Below, in pieces: positions 1-7,036 of a stretch of DNA of 13,265 bases. The stretch comes from an uncultured Oscillibacter sp. (GTDB taxonomy: Bacteria > Bacillota > Clostridia > Oscillospirales > Oscillospiraceae), in assembly GCA_900542115.1 (NCBI GenBank), contig UQMC01000052.1:1-13265 (forward strand), in the 5' to 3' direction. Below the pieces are notes generated by a model that had not been told where the DNA came from, ran no database searches, and saw nothing but the letters and a program-made list of their open reading frames with translations. A program made the position numbers and the translations under genes. Position 1 is the first letter of the stretch. Every line of letters begins with the position of its first letter.

Positions 1-180
1 GGGCTGGACCGCGTCCTTATACTTGTAAAAAGCGCTGCGGCTGATGCCAGCCATTTTGGTGGCTGCTCCCACCGTATCCGCCTCGCCCGTCTGCATCATG
101 CACTTTGCTTCTGCCACACGAATAAAAATTTCGGGGAGCGCATCTGCCGCAACCAGATAATATTTGATTTTTCTTGCCAT
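1..180 (-). CDS. UPF0735 ACT-domain protein (PheB-like), N-terminal 60 residues
   Basis: Only the first 60 codons are present; the gene runs off the left edge. The translation opens MARKIKYYLVAADALPE and continues to a helix-turn-helix-like stretch, GISRSAFYKYKDAVQP (residues 45-60). That combination of opening and SRSAFYKYKD motif is what I know from the UPF0735 ACT-domain family (PheB in Bacillus), proteins of about 145-150 residues with a C-terminal ACT domain. The ACT domain itself would lie outside the window, so the family call rests on the N-terminus alone. These proteins are thought to sense amino acids and often sit beside threonine or aromatic amino-acid genes, but no such neighbour is visible here. 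The start is supported by AGGAGG at 189-194 on this strand, 8 nt before ATG, and by a good promoter upstream. A TetR-type regulator was considered because of the helix-turn-helix look, but the opening residues fit UPF0735 better. Confidence 0.75.
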   Translation of the reverse strand, partial: MARKIKYYLVAADALPEIFIRVAEAKCMMQTGEADTVGAATKMAGISRSAFYKYKDAVQP

Positions 181-220
181 TTCGTCCGCCTCCTATGGCC
201 ATTTGTCTTCGACGGATTTT

Positions 221-249
221 ATTTTACCAGCTTTTTCGAGGACTTGCAA
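221..249 (-). promoter_or_regulatory. Sigma-A-type promoter of the UPF0735 ACT gene
   Basis: Read on the minus strand, TTGCAA (244-249) is followed after 17 nt by TAAAAT (221-226), a close match to the -35/-10 consensus at ideal spacing. Transcription would start near 213-215, giving a leader of roughly 35 nt that contains AGGAGG. It lies after the terminator at 344-374, so this gene is probably its own transcription unit. Confidence 0.65.
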
Positions 250-343
250 CTACAATATTTGAATAATCTCTCGTTCCTTTGCTTGAAAATTTTTCCATCT
301 GTTCTTTTGATATGGGCAGATTGCTCAAAACCGTCTTTATACA

Positions 344-374
344 GCAAACAGGAGGGAAACTCCCTCCTGTTTGC
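344..374 (-). terminator. Perfect 14-bp hairpin ending the ddl-to-aminopeptidase run
   Basis: Arms GCAAACAGGAGGGA (344-357) and TCCCTCCTGTTTGC (361-374) are exact inverse complements around a 3-nt loop. The hairpin starts 20 nt past the aminopeptidase stop codon, the expected place for an intrinsic terminator. Outside the GC-rich core, TTTATA (336-341) and TATAAA (380-385) can extend the stem imperfectly. The U-tract is weak on the minus strand (TGTATAAAG, with TTTT only further on) and somewhat better on the plus strand (TTGTTTAT), so it may act on both strands or need help to terminate. Confidence 0.65.
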
Positions 375-393
375 TTGTTTATAAAAAACTATT

Positions 394-1791
394 TTATTCA
401 GCCTCGTAAATTGCCTTCATACCCTTGTAGGTCTCATAGCAGTCCAGCTTGGAGACAACCTCAAAGGGGGCGTGCATGGCCAGCACCGGCACGCCGGCGT
501 CCAGCGTTGTAATGTTGCGGTTTGCCATATACATCGCCACGGTGCCGCCGCCGCCGGCGTCTACCTTACCAAGCTCCGCAATCTGCCAGATCACGTTTGC
601 CCGCTCAAAAATGCCCCGCACATATCCCACGGTCTCGGCGCTGGCGTCGCTGGCACCGGATTTGCCCCGGGCGCCGGTGTATTTGCAAAGGCCGATGCCG
701 TAGTTCAAATAGGCGGCGTTTTTCTTCTCGTAAACATCGCCGAAATTCGGGTCATACGCCGCCGTTACATCCGCGCTGAGGCAGAAGGAATTTTCAAGGC
801 ACACGCGGAGCGCCGCCCCCTGCGCTTCGCACAGGTCCTCCATAAAGGTATCGAAGGCGGCGGACTGCATACCGGTTACACCGTCAGAGCCAATCTCCTC
901 TTTGTCCGCCAGAACGCATACAGATGTCTTGACAGGCGTTTTATCCATGTCCAGCAGTGCCCGCAGCGCGGCGTAGCCGCAGACGCGGTCATCATGGCCG
1001 TAAGCACCGATCATGGAACGGTCAAGGCCGATTTCCGTTGCCTTCACGGCGGGAACGGCCTCCAGCTCGGCAGAGGTGAAATCATCCTCGGTGATGCCAT
1101 ACTTTTCATTCAAAAGCTGCATGACCGATAGCTTGACGCGGTCAGAGCCCTCGCCGGATATCGGCTTGCTCCCCAGCAGCAGATTGAGCTGCTCACCCAT
1201 GATGCCCTCAGCCAGCGTTTTCTTGTTCTGCTCCTGACCGAGATGGGGCAGCAGATCGGTGATGACCAGCTTTGGATCACCGTCATCGCCGCCGATGTTG
1301 ACCGTAACCGTGCGTCCATCCGTCAGGGCAACAACGCCGTGAAGCTCCATGGGAATCGTAACCCACTGGTATTTGCGGATACCGCCGTAATAGTGCGTCT
1401 TGAAATACGCAAGCTCCGTATCCTCATACAGCGGATTGGGCTTCAAGTCCAGCCGGGGAGAATCGATGTGGGCCGCTGTGATCTGTGCACCCTTGCTGAT
1501 GGGCTTCGTACCTATGTGGGCCAGCAGCACACTTTTTCCACGATTGCAGACATACACCTTGTCTCCGGGCTTCAGTGCCTCGCCCCGCTTGAGGGGACGA
1601 TACCCCACCTGCTCTGCAAGATGAACAGCCTCGGCCGCACAGAGCCGCTCCGTTTTTCCGGCGTCCAGAAACGCCATATAGTCCTTACAGTATGCGTTGA
1701 CCGCTGCCAGCTCCGCGGCGTCAATACGGTCAAAGCCGTTTTTGCGACTGCTCAGCAGCCGCTCCTTCAATTCCTTATTGGTATCAGACAT
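394..1791 (-). CDS. M18 family aminopeptidase (ApeA-like)
   Basis: A 465-residue cytoplasmic zinc aminopeptidase of family M18, which trims N-terminal residues from peptides. Aligned by eye with known M18 enzymes, the two-metal site is visible: H108 in AAHIDSPR, D268 in GHDDRV, E298/E299 in KEEIGSDG (general base and ligand), D341 in SADVTAAYDP and H440 in MHAPFEVVSK. The glycine-rich GGGGTVAMYMAN (413-424) just before the last ligand is also typical. Length and motif style fit the ApeA subgroup (about 450-465 residues) better than the shorter ApeB. No signal peptide is seen. The start is set by AAGGAGG about 8 nt before ATG. It is the last gene of the run, 21 nt after the Sua5-CoaE fusion, and ends at a hairpin. 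Nothing links its function tightly to its neighbours; co-transcription is inferred from spacing. Confidence 0.93.
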   Translation of the reverse strand: MSDTNKELKERLLSSRKNGFDRIDAAELAAVNAYCKDYMAFLDAGKTERLCAAEAVHLAEQVGYRPLKRGEALKPGDKVYVCNRGKSVLLAHIGTKPISKGAQITAAHIDSPRLDLKPNPLYEDTELAYFKTHYYGGIRKYQWVTIPMELHGVVALTDGRTVTVNIGGDDGDPKLVITDLLPHLGQEQNKKTLAEGIMGEQLNLLLGSKPISGEGSDRVKLSVMQLLNEKYGITEDDFTSAELEAVPAVKATEIGLDRSMIGAYGHDDRVCGYAALRALLDMDKTPVKTSVCVLADKEEIGSDGVTGMQSAAFDTFMEDLCEAQGAALRVCLENSFCLSADVTAAYDPNFGDVYEKKNAAYLNYGIGLCKYTGARGKSGASDASAETVGYVRGIFERANVIWQIAELGKVDAGGGGTVAMYMANRNITTLDAGVPVLAMHAPFEVVSKLDCYETYKGMKAIYEAE

Positions 1792-1812
1792 ATCGAATCC
1801 TCCTTGTTAAGC

Positions 1813-3471
1813 TCAATCGTCCTTTTCCTCGCGCAGCTCCTCAATCAAACGCTGGAAGAATATCTGTGCCGCACTCTGGAACGCTTCGGCGGTTTCGGCA
1901 GTATTGCTGAGCTCATAGTCGCATTTTCCGCGGTAGAACTCGTCGGATTTCTGCGCGGATATCCGCATCCTGGCATACCGCTCATCAATACCGTCCCGCG
2001 CCGTGATTCTCCGAACGCGCAGCTCCATGGGCGCTGTAATGGCAATCGTCTTGTCACAGATTGAATCTGCACCACTTTCCACCAGGTTGATGGCATCGAT
2101 TGCTACCAGATCGCCGCCCTCCTGACACAAGCGCTGGACCTCGGGGACAAGAAAACGATAAATGACCTCGTTGAGTTGCTCCATCCGCTCTTTGTTTTCA
2201 AAGACCAGCTCACCCAGTTTTTTACGGTTCAGGGAACCATCAGAATTGAACACGCCGTGGAACTTGACCTCAATGGCATGGCGGAGCTCCTGATTTTCGG
2301 CCACCATCTTATGATATACGGCGTCACAATCAATGACCGTACCGCCCAAATCGCGAATCGCGTTCAGAGCGCTGGTCTTTCCGGAGCCGGTGCCGCCGGT
2401 AATGCCCAGAATGACCTTCCGTTCCTCAGCAGCGATGGTTTTGAAGCCAGCCGCCTTTTTCAAACGGTTGCTGATGGCAAGGCCAAGCCCTTGACTGTCC
2501 GGGCACTGCGCGTAAATCTGAGGCACATCCTTGCTGTCAAAGGCACGTAGGGCATCAAAAACACGCTGTGCCTGAATACGCTTGTCCTGACTGGGGCCAA
2601 GATGCTCCACAACCTGCTGGTCAAAAAGCGTCGCAAATTCGTCAAAGCAGATGACGCCATCTCCCGGCTGTGCCAGATGCTGAATCGTTCGGGCCGAGGA
2701 GGCTGCCGGGCCGGTAACAACGGTGACCGGGGCCTTGGGCGCATAGTGACGGTACTTCATGCCTGGTGCCTTCGGCTGCTCACCCTCCTTTAGCTGCTGG
2801 GTCACGGCGCGGTCCACCGCGATAGGACCGGCCACATCCTCCAACGCCTCCAGCGGCAGTCCGCCGGGTCTCAGGAGGCGGGGCGGCTCACAGGTCAAGT
2901 CGATAATGGTGGATTCCACGCCCACCTGACAGGGGCCGCCATCCACCACAGCGTCGATTTTGCCCTCCATGTCCTCCATGACGTCCGCCGCAGTGGTGCA
3001 GCTTGGGCGGCCGGAGGTATTGGCGCTGGGCGCCGCAATCGGGACGCCGGACTCCCGAATGATCGCCAGTGTTACCTGATGGTCCGGGCAGCGGACGCCT
3101 ACGGTATCAAGCCCAGCCGTGGTGGCATCCGGAATGATTTTTTTCCGCTTTAAAATCATTGTCAGCGGTCCGGGCCAGAATTTACGCGCCAGCGTATAGG
3201 CAAGCGGAGGAACATCCTCGCAGTAGCGCGGAAGCCACTGCGGCCCCGGAATGTGGATAATCAGGGGATTATCCTGCGGACGTCCCTTGGCTTCAAAGAT
3301 TTTGCGGACAGCGTCCTCGTCCAGAGCGTTTGCACCCAGACCGTAGACGGTTTCCGTCGGAATACCGATCAAGCCTCCCTGCCGCAAAATGTCGGCTGCC
3401 GCTGAGATCTGATCCTCAATGACTTTTTGCTGACCCTTGGTGTCCCGCAGGTCAAAATACCGTGTATGCAT
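1813..3471 (-). CDS. Sua5/YrdC threonylcarbamoyl-AMP synthase fused to a CoaE-type kinase
   Basis: A 552-residue protein joining two enzymes that are normally separate. Residues about 18-210 form the YrdC/Sua5 catalytic domain (IGIPTETVYGLG 35-46, KGRP 62-65, APSANTSGRPSCTT 147-160), which makes threonylcarbamoyl-AMP from threonine, bicarbonate and ATP for tRNA t6A37. PGMKYRHYAPKAPV (236-249) is the linker signature of full-length Sua5, and the small Sua5 C-terminal domain follows to about 345. From 353 a P-loop kinase begins: GITGGTGSGKT (356-366), DCDAVYH (381-387), a lid region RRITARDG (487-494) and RISAQ (503-507), matching dephospho-CoA kinase, the last step of CoA synthesis. Both parts are full length in one uninterrupted frame. 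The kinase half lacks the usual HP (here YR, 438-439) and PLLxE (here INLVE, 461-465) motifs, so its substrate is less certain. GAGG lies 8 nt before ATG; prfA ends 31 nt upstream. Confidence 0.92.
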   Translation of the reverse strand: MHTRYFDLRDTKGQQKVIEDQISAAADILRQGGLIGIPTETVYGLGANALDEDAVRKIFEAKGRPQDNPLIIHIPGPQWLPRYCEDVPPLAYTLARKFWPGPLTMILKRKKIIPDATTAGLDTVGVRCPDHQVTLAIIRESGVPIAAPSANTSGRPSCTTAADVMEDMEGKIDAVVDGGPCQVGVESTIIDLTCEPPRLLRPGGLPLEALEDVAGPIAVDRAVTQQLKEGEQPKAPGMKYRHYAPKAPVTVVTGPAASSARTIQHLAQPGDGVICFDEFATLFDQQVVEHLGPSQDKRIQAQRVFDALRAFDSKDVPQIYAQCPDSQGLGLAISNRLKKAAGFKTIAAEERKVILGITGGTGSGKTSALNAIRDLGGTVIDCDAVYHKMVAENQELRHAIEVKFHGVFNSDGSLNRKKLGELVFENKERMEQLNEVIYRFLVPEVQRLCQEGGDLVAIDAINLVESGADSICDKTIAITAPMELRVRRITARDGIDERYARMRISAQKSDEFYRGKCDYELSNTAETAEAFQSAAQIFFQRLIEELREEKDD

Positions 3472-3502
3472 ATCAATCGCCTCGAATCAATTTGTATATC
3501 TA

Positions 3503-4573
3503 TCAAATAGTATCCTGCTGTCCGCGCTTCAGCTTCTCAGCCTGATCGGCTGTGACCAGAGCGTCGATCAGCTCGTCAAGCGCGCCATCCATGATGGAAT
3601 CGATTTTATATAACGTCAGGCCAATTCGATGATCCGTGACCCGGCCCTGCGGAAAATTATATGTGCGTATCCGCTGAGAACGGTCGCCGCTGCCAACCTG
3701 ACTGCGGCGCTCCGCATCATAGGCACTCTCCCGCTTTTCCCGCTCCGCCTCATACAGCCGGGAGGCCAGTAGCCGCATGGCCTTTTCACGGTTCTGGAAC
3801 TGGCTGCGTTCCTCCTGACATTCGGCAATCATGCCGGTGGGCTTATGAATAAGCCGCACGGCAGAGGAAGTCTTATTTACGTGCTGTCCGCCAGCTCCGC
3901 TGGCGCGGTAGACCTGCATCTCAATATCGGCCGGATTAAGCTCAACGTCCACCGGCTCCATTTCCGGGAGTACCGCCACCGTGGCGGCACTGGTCTGGAG
4001 CTTTCCGTTCGACTCCGTTACCGGTACCCGCTGGACGCGGTGCGTACCGGATTCGAATTTCAGTCTGGAATATACGTCCTCACCCTCAATCACAGCGGAG
4101 CAGTCCTTTACTCCGCCAAGCTCCGTTTCATTGATGCTGGCGATTTCCAGCTTCCAGCCACGGCTTTCGGCATACATGGTGTACATCCGCAAAAGGGAGT
4201 GCGCGAACAGCGCCGCTTCCTCCCCACCGGTCCCAGCCCGGATTTCCAAAACAACATTCCGTCCGTCATCCGGGTCCTTCGGCAGTAAAAGAATGGTAAG
4301 CTTTTCCTTCAGGCTCTCCAGCTCGGCTTTGGCCTCTAACAGTTCTTCTTGTGCCATTTCCTTCAAATCAGGATCGTGGAGCAGTTCCTCGGATTCTTTC
4401 TTGCGGCTGTCAGCTGCGATATAAGCCCGGTAGGTCTCCGCAATCGGCGACAGCTCCTTCAGCTCCCGGTTTACCTGCCGCAGCCGTTCGGAATCACTGT
4501 AAACCTTTGGGTCTCCCAACTGATTTTGCAGGTCCTCATAGCGCAGCTCCAGCGCCTTTAATTTTTCCAGCAT
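3503..4573 (-). CDS. prfA: Peptide chain release factor 1 (RF1)
   Basis: RF1 recognises UAA and UAG in the ribosomal A site and triggers release of the finished protein. The 356-residue product shows GGQ (228-230) within [20 protein letters not shown], the loop that catalyses peptidyl-tRNA hydrolysis, and PVT (184-186) in RVPVTES, the P-x-T tripeptide that marks RF1 rather than RF2 (which has SPF). The N-terminal helical domain (1-100) and the C-terminal [19 protein letters not shown] region (298-316) are intact. An in-frame ATG lies 7 codons upstream (4594), but AAAAGGAGA (4581-4589) falls inside that extension and is 7 nt before the ATG at 4573, so the shorter start MLEKLKALE is chosen. Its usual partner prmC, which methylates the GGQ glutamine, is not adjacent. 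The Sua5 domain gene follows after 31 nt, echoing the prfA/sua5 neighbourhood of other Firmicutes. Confidence 0.97.
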   Translation of the reverse strand: MLEKLKALELRYEDLQNQLGDPKVYSDSERLRQVNRELKELSPIAETYRAYIAADSRKKESEELLHDPDLKEMAQEELLEAKAELESLKEKLTILLLPKDPDDGRNVVLEIRAGTGGEEAALFAHSLLRMYTMYAESRGWKLEIASINETELGGVKDCSAVIEGEDVYSRLKFESGTHRVQRVPVTESNGKLQTSAATVAVLPEMEPVDVELNPADIEMQVYRASGAGGQHVNKTSSAVRLIHKPTGMIAECQEERSQFQNREKAMRLLASRLYEAEREKRESAYDAERRSQVGSGDRSQRIRTYNFPQGRVTDHRIGLTLYKIDSIMDGALDELIDALVTADQAEKLKRGQQDTI

Positions 4574-4580
4574 AGTGTGC

Positions 4581-4589
4581 TCTCCTTTT
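4581..4589 (-). promoter_or_regulatory. Ribosome binding site that sets the prfA start
   Basis: AAAAGGAGA on the minus strand, 7 nt before the ATG at 4573. It lies inside the 7-codon extension that an upstream ATG at 4594 would give, which argues against that longer start. Confidence 0.85.
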
Positions 4590-4620
4590 CTCAAATTTTA
4601 AATCAGGAAAAAGAGAGCGG

Positions 4621-5112
4621 CTATCCGTTTGACTCCAACAGCTCCCGGAGCTGCCGCAAAAATTCCTCCTGCCAGAACGTATGGCCCACATGGCCTACAC
4701 GGAGTGATGTTGCCACCCGATGCGGTTGTGCCGTGTAAAGGTCCATCTGACGGTAAACATCCTCGCTTTTGCGGTCGCTGCTGCGGGTCAGCACGTATGC
4801 GACCCGGTTCAGCTCCTTTCCGTGCTGCTTTAAAAAGCTGCGGACAACGCTGCTGCACCGTCCGGCCCATACCGGCGTGCCGATAATGACCAGCCGGTAA
4901 TTTTCCAACTTTCGTTCCGTTTCAATGGCAGCGGCCTCCGGGCAATCCTTTTTAACGGCATCCAGACCGCTGCGAAGCCAGCCGCGCAAACCGGAGCGCT
5001 CAATTCCGTCGGTCAGCTCCACCAGCTCCGCGTCCATTTCGGACGCGATGGCTTTCATTACCTTTTTGGTATTCCCGGTTCGGGAATAATAAATGCAGAG
5101 AACATCCCGCAT
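4621..5112 (-). CDS. Flavodoxin-family protein
   Basis: A 163-residue single-domain protein with the flavodoxin fold. The N-terminal strand and loop MRDVLCIYYSRTGNTKKVM place SRTGNT (10-15) as the FMN-phosphate binding loop. LVIIGTPVWAGRCSS (74-88) is the second conserved region, where the GTPVWAG loop packs against the flavin. The likely role is an electron carrier or small FMN-dependent oxidoreductase in the cytoplasm; partner and substrate cannot be told from sequence. No signal peptide or membrane segment is seen. An in-frame ATG 10 codons upstream (5142) is rejected because AAAAGGAG (5120-5127) lies within that extension, 7 nt before the ATG at 5112. The gene sits 19 nt after the ABC-F stop and 47 nt before prfA, so it is probably co-transcribed with translation genes, though no functional link is known. 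Confidence 0.88.
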   Translation of the reverse strand: MRDVLCIYYSRTGNTKKVMKAIASEMDAELVELTDGIERSGLRGWLRSGLDAVKKDCPEAAAIETERKLENYRLVIIGTPVWAGRCSSVVRSFLKQHGKELNRVAYVLTRSSDRKSEDVYRQMDLYTAQPHRVATSLRVGHVGHTFWQEEFLRQLRELLESNG

Positions 5113-5119
5113 ATCTTCA

Positions 5120-5127
5120 CTCCTTTT
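5120..5127 (-). promoter_or_regulatory. Ribosome binding site that sets the flavodoxin-family start
   Basis: AAAAGGAG on the minus strand, 7 nt before ATG at 5112. It rules in the shorter 163-residue product over the 173-residue alternative starting at 5142, which would also overlap the end of the ABC-F gene. Confidence 0.8.
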
Positions 5128-5131
5128 GCTC

Positions 5132-7036
5132 TCAGACTTCACCAGCCGCTTCGCTCAATTCCTCCCAGCGCTGATACAGCGCGTCCAACTCCGCCTGCGC
5201 GGCGTCCTTATCCGCTACAAGCGTGTTCAGCTTCTCATAATCGCAGGCGTTGGCCTCCATTTCAGCGTCCAAGGCCGCGATTTTTTCCTCAGCCTTGGCA
5301 ATTTCCCGCTCACAGATGGTAAGCTGCTTCTTTGCCGCCTGCTGTGCACGGTCGCCGCGGGCAGGCCTTTCCGTATTTGTTTTTTCCTTTACAGGCTTTT
5401 GAGTTTCCTGTTTTTCTGCTGCCTCCTGTGCCTTTACCTGCCGGTACTGCGTAAAGCCCATGGGATAATCGGTAATGGTTCCATCTGCCACCTCCCAGAT
5501 ACGGGTGGCGAAGCGATTGATAAAATAGCGGTCATGGCTGACGAACAAAAGCGTTCCGTCATAGGCCTCCACCGCCTCCTCGATCCACTCCCGTGAGGCA
5601 ATATCCAAGTGGTTTGTAGGCTCGTCCAAAATCAGGAAGTTGATCTCATCGTCCATGAGCATACACAGCTGCAGGCGGCTCTGCTCACCGCCGGACAAAA
5701 CGGATACCGGCTTGAGAACATCCTCACCCTTAAAATCATAGGCCGCAAGCCGGTTCCGGGCCGACTGGGCTGAAAGCCCCCGCTTGGCCGCCATCATATT
5801 TTCCACCAAATTCCAGTCCGGGTGGTCAAAGTGGATGATCTGCGGCAGATAGGCCAGCTTGACCTGCGGGCCAAGCCGGATACGGCCGCTGTCCGGGTAG
5901 GTTTCATCCACGATCATTTTGATGAGTGTGGATTTACCCGTGCCGTTGTCACCGATGAGGGCAATGCGTTCTCCGCCCTCTACCTTTAAGGAAATGCCCT
6001 CAAAGAGCTTCTTTGCCCCAAAGGACTTGGAAAGGTTCCGGATTCCCAAAACCTCGTCGCCGTGGAACTCAGCGGCGGTAAAGCGGGCATCCATTTTACG
6101 GGCCTTTGTGGGCTTTGCCGTTGTACGCATCCGCTCAATGCGGCGCTCCATGGAAATTGCACGGCGGTAGGTCTTGTCCATACCCTGAAACGCCCACAAC
6201 CGAAGTTGCTCCGCTGATTTTTCCAACTGGGCGATCTTGGCCTGTTCCTTTTCGTATTGCTTCATCCGCTCCTGATAGCGGCGCTCCTTTTCCACGGCGT
6301 AAAAGCTGTAATTCCCAGAATAAAATTCCGCCCTGCCGTTTTCAATTTCAATAACGCGGGTCACGGATCGGTCCAAGAAATACCGGTCATGGGAGATTGC
6401 CACAACGGTGCCGTGAAACTTCTGAATATAATTTTCCAGCCATTCCGTTGCGTGGAGGTCCAAGTGGTTCGTGGGCTCATCCAGCAACAGAATGTCCGTA
6501 TCCTCCAAAATCAGACGCCCCAGATTGACGCGGGTCTTTTCACCGCCGGAAAGGCGGTCGAATAAACGTCCCCGCATATCGTCCGGGATGGAGAGGCCGT
6601 TGGCGATTTTGCTGATGGCAACGTCCGTATCATAGCCGCCAAAAACCTCAAAGCGCTCCGCCAGACTTCCGTAGCGCTTCAAAAGCGCGGGATCGTTCTC
6701 CCCTGCCGCCATCCGCTCCGCAAGACTTTCCATTTCGGCGGCCAGCGTATGCAGCCGATCAAAGGCGGAGCGAAGCACATCTTCTACCGTATAGCCATCA
6801 GGATAGACCGGAATCTGAGAGATCAGACCGATTCTGCGGCCCGGTGCAATGGTCACCGTTCCCTCATCATACTCCAGCTCCCCGGTCAGTATCTTGAACA
6901 GTGTGGACTTTCCCGCTCCATTTTTGCCCAATAGGCCGACACGCTGGCCCTGATCGATTTGAAAGGTGATTCCGTCTAAAATATTTTGGCCGACCTCGAA
7001 GGACTTTACCAAACCATTTACTTGTATATCGATCAT
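5132..7036 (-). CDS. ABC-F family ATPase (ribosome-associated)
   Basis: A 634-residue soluble protein with two ABC ATPase domains and no membrane segments, the hallmark of ABC-F proteins that bind the ribosomal E site and act on stalled or drug-bound ribosomes. Domain 1 has Walker A GKNGAGKS (37-44), signature LSGGE (162-166) and Walker B LLLDEPTNHLD (183-193). Domain 2 has GDNGTGKS (362-369), LSGGEQ (447-452) and LILDEPTNHLD (468-478). Between them (about 245-325) is the charged helical linker that contacts P-site tRNA. The last 65 residues (about 568-628) look like a C-terminal coiled coil, and 535-567 is a low-complexity Q/K/E-rich tether. It could be an Uup/YdiF-like housekeeping member or an antibiotic-resistance type; sequence alone does not decide. 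The start overlaps the murF stop as ATGA with no good ribosome binding site, suggesting translational coupling to murF. Confidence 0.95.
   Translation of the reverse strand: MIDIQVNGLVKSFEVGQNILDGITFQIDQGQRVGLLGKNGAGKSTLFKILTGELEYDEGTVTIAPGRRIGLISQIPVYPDGYTVEDVLRSAFDRLHTLAAEMESLAERMAAGENDPALLKRYGSLAERFEVFGGYDTDVAISKIANGLSIPDDMRGRLFDRLSGGEKTRVNLGRLILEDTDILLLDEPTNHLDLHATEWLENYIQKFHGTVVAISHDRYFLDRSVTRVIEIENGRAEFYSGNYSFYAVEKERRYQERMKQYEKEQAKIAQLEKSAEQLRLWAFQGMDKTYRRAISMERRIERMRTTAKPTKARKMDARFTAAEFHGDEVLGIRNLSKSFGAKKLFEGISLKVEGGERIALIGDNGTGKSTLIKMIVDETYPDSGRIRLGPQVKLAYLPQIIHFDHPDWNLVENMMAAKRGLSAQSARNRLAAYDFKGEDVLKPVSVLSGGEQSRLQLCMLMDDEINFLILDEPTNHLDIASREWIEEAVEAYDGTLLFVSHDRYFINRFATRIWEVADGTITDYPMGFTQYRQVKAQEAAEKQETQKPVKEKTNTERPARGDRAQQAAKKQLTICEREIAKAEEKIAALDAEMEANACDYEKLNTLVADKDAAQAELDALYQRWEELSEAAGEV

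Noticed and set aside
1..180. TetR-type regulator suggested by the helix-turn-helix-like SRSAFYKYKD
   Set aside because: The opening MARKIKYYLVAADALPE and the following residues fit the UPF0735 ACT family, and TetR proteins have the helix-turn-helix preceded by a different helix pattern.
472..1131. Long plus-strand reading frame (219 codons) opposite the aminopeptidase gene
   Set aside because: It lies wholly antisense to a gene with clear catalytic motifs, has no recognisable domain, and is the kind of open frame that GC-rich coding produces on the other strand.
1243..2064. Plus-strand reading frame of 273 codons spanning the end of the fusion gene and most of the aminopeptidase
   Set aside because: It runs antisense across two well-supported genes and their junction. 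Its product has no motif I recognise, and no ribosome binding site or promoter stands out.
4574..4594. Longer prfA start at 4594
   Set aside because: The extension contains the ribosome binding site AAAAGGAGA, and RF1 proteins normally begin close to the MLEKL start.
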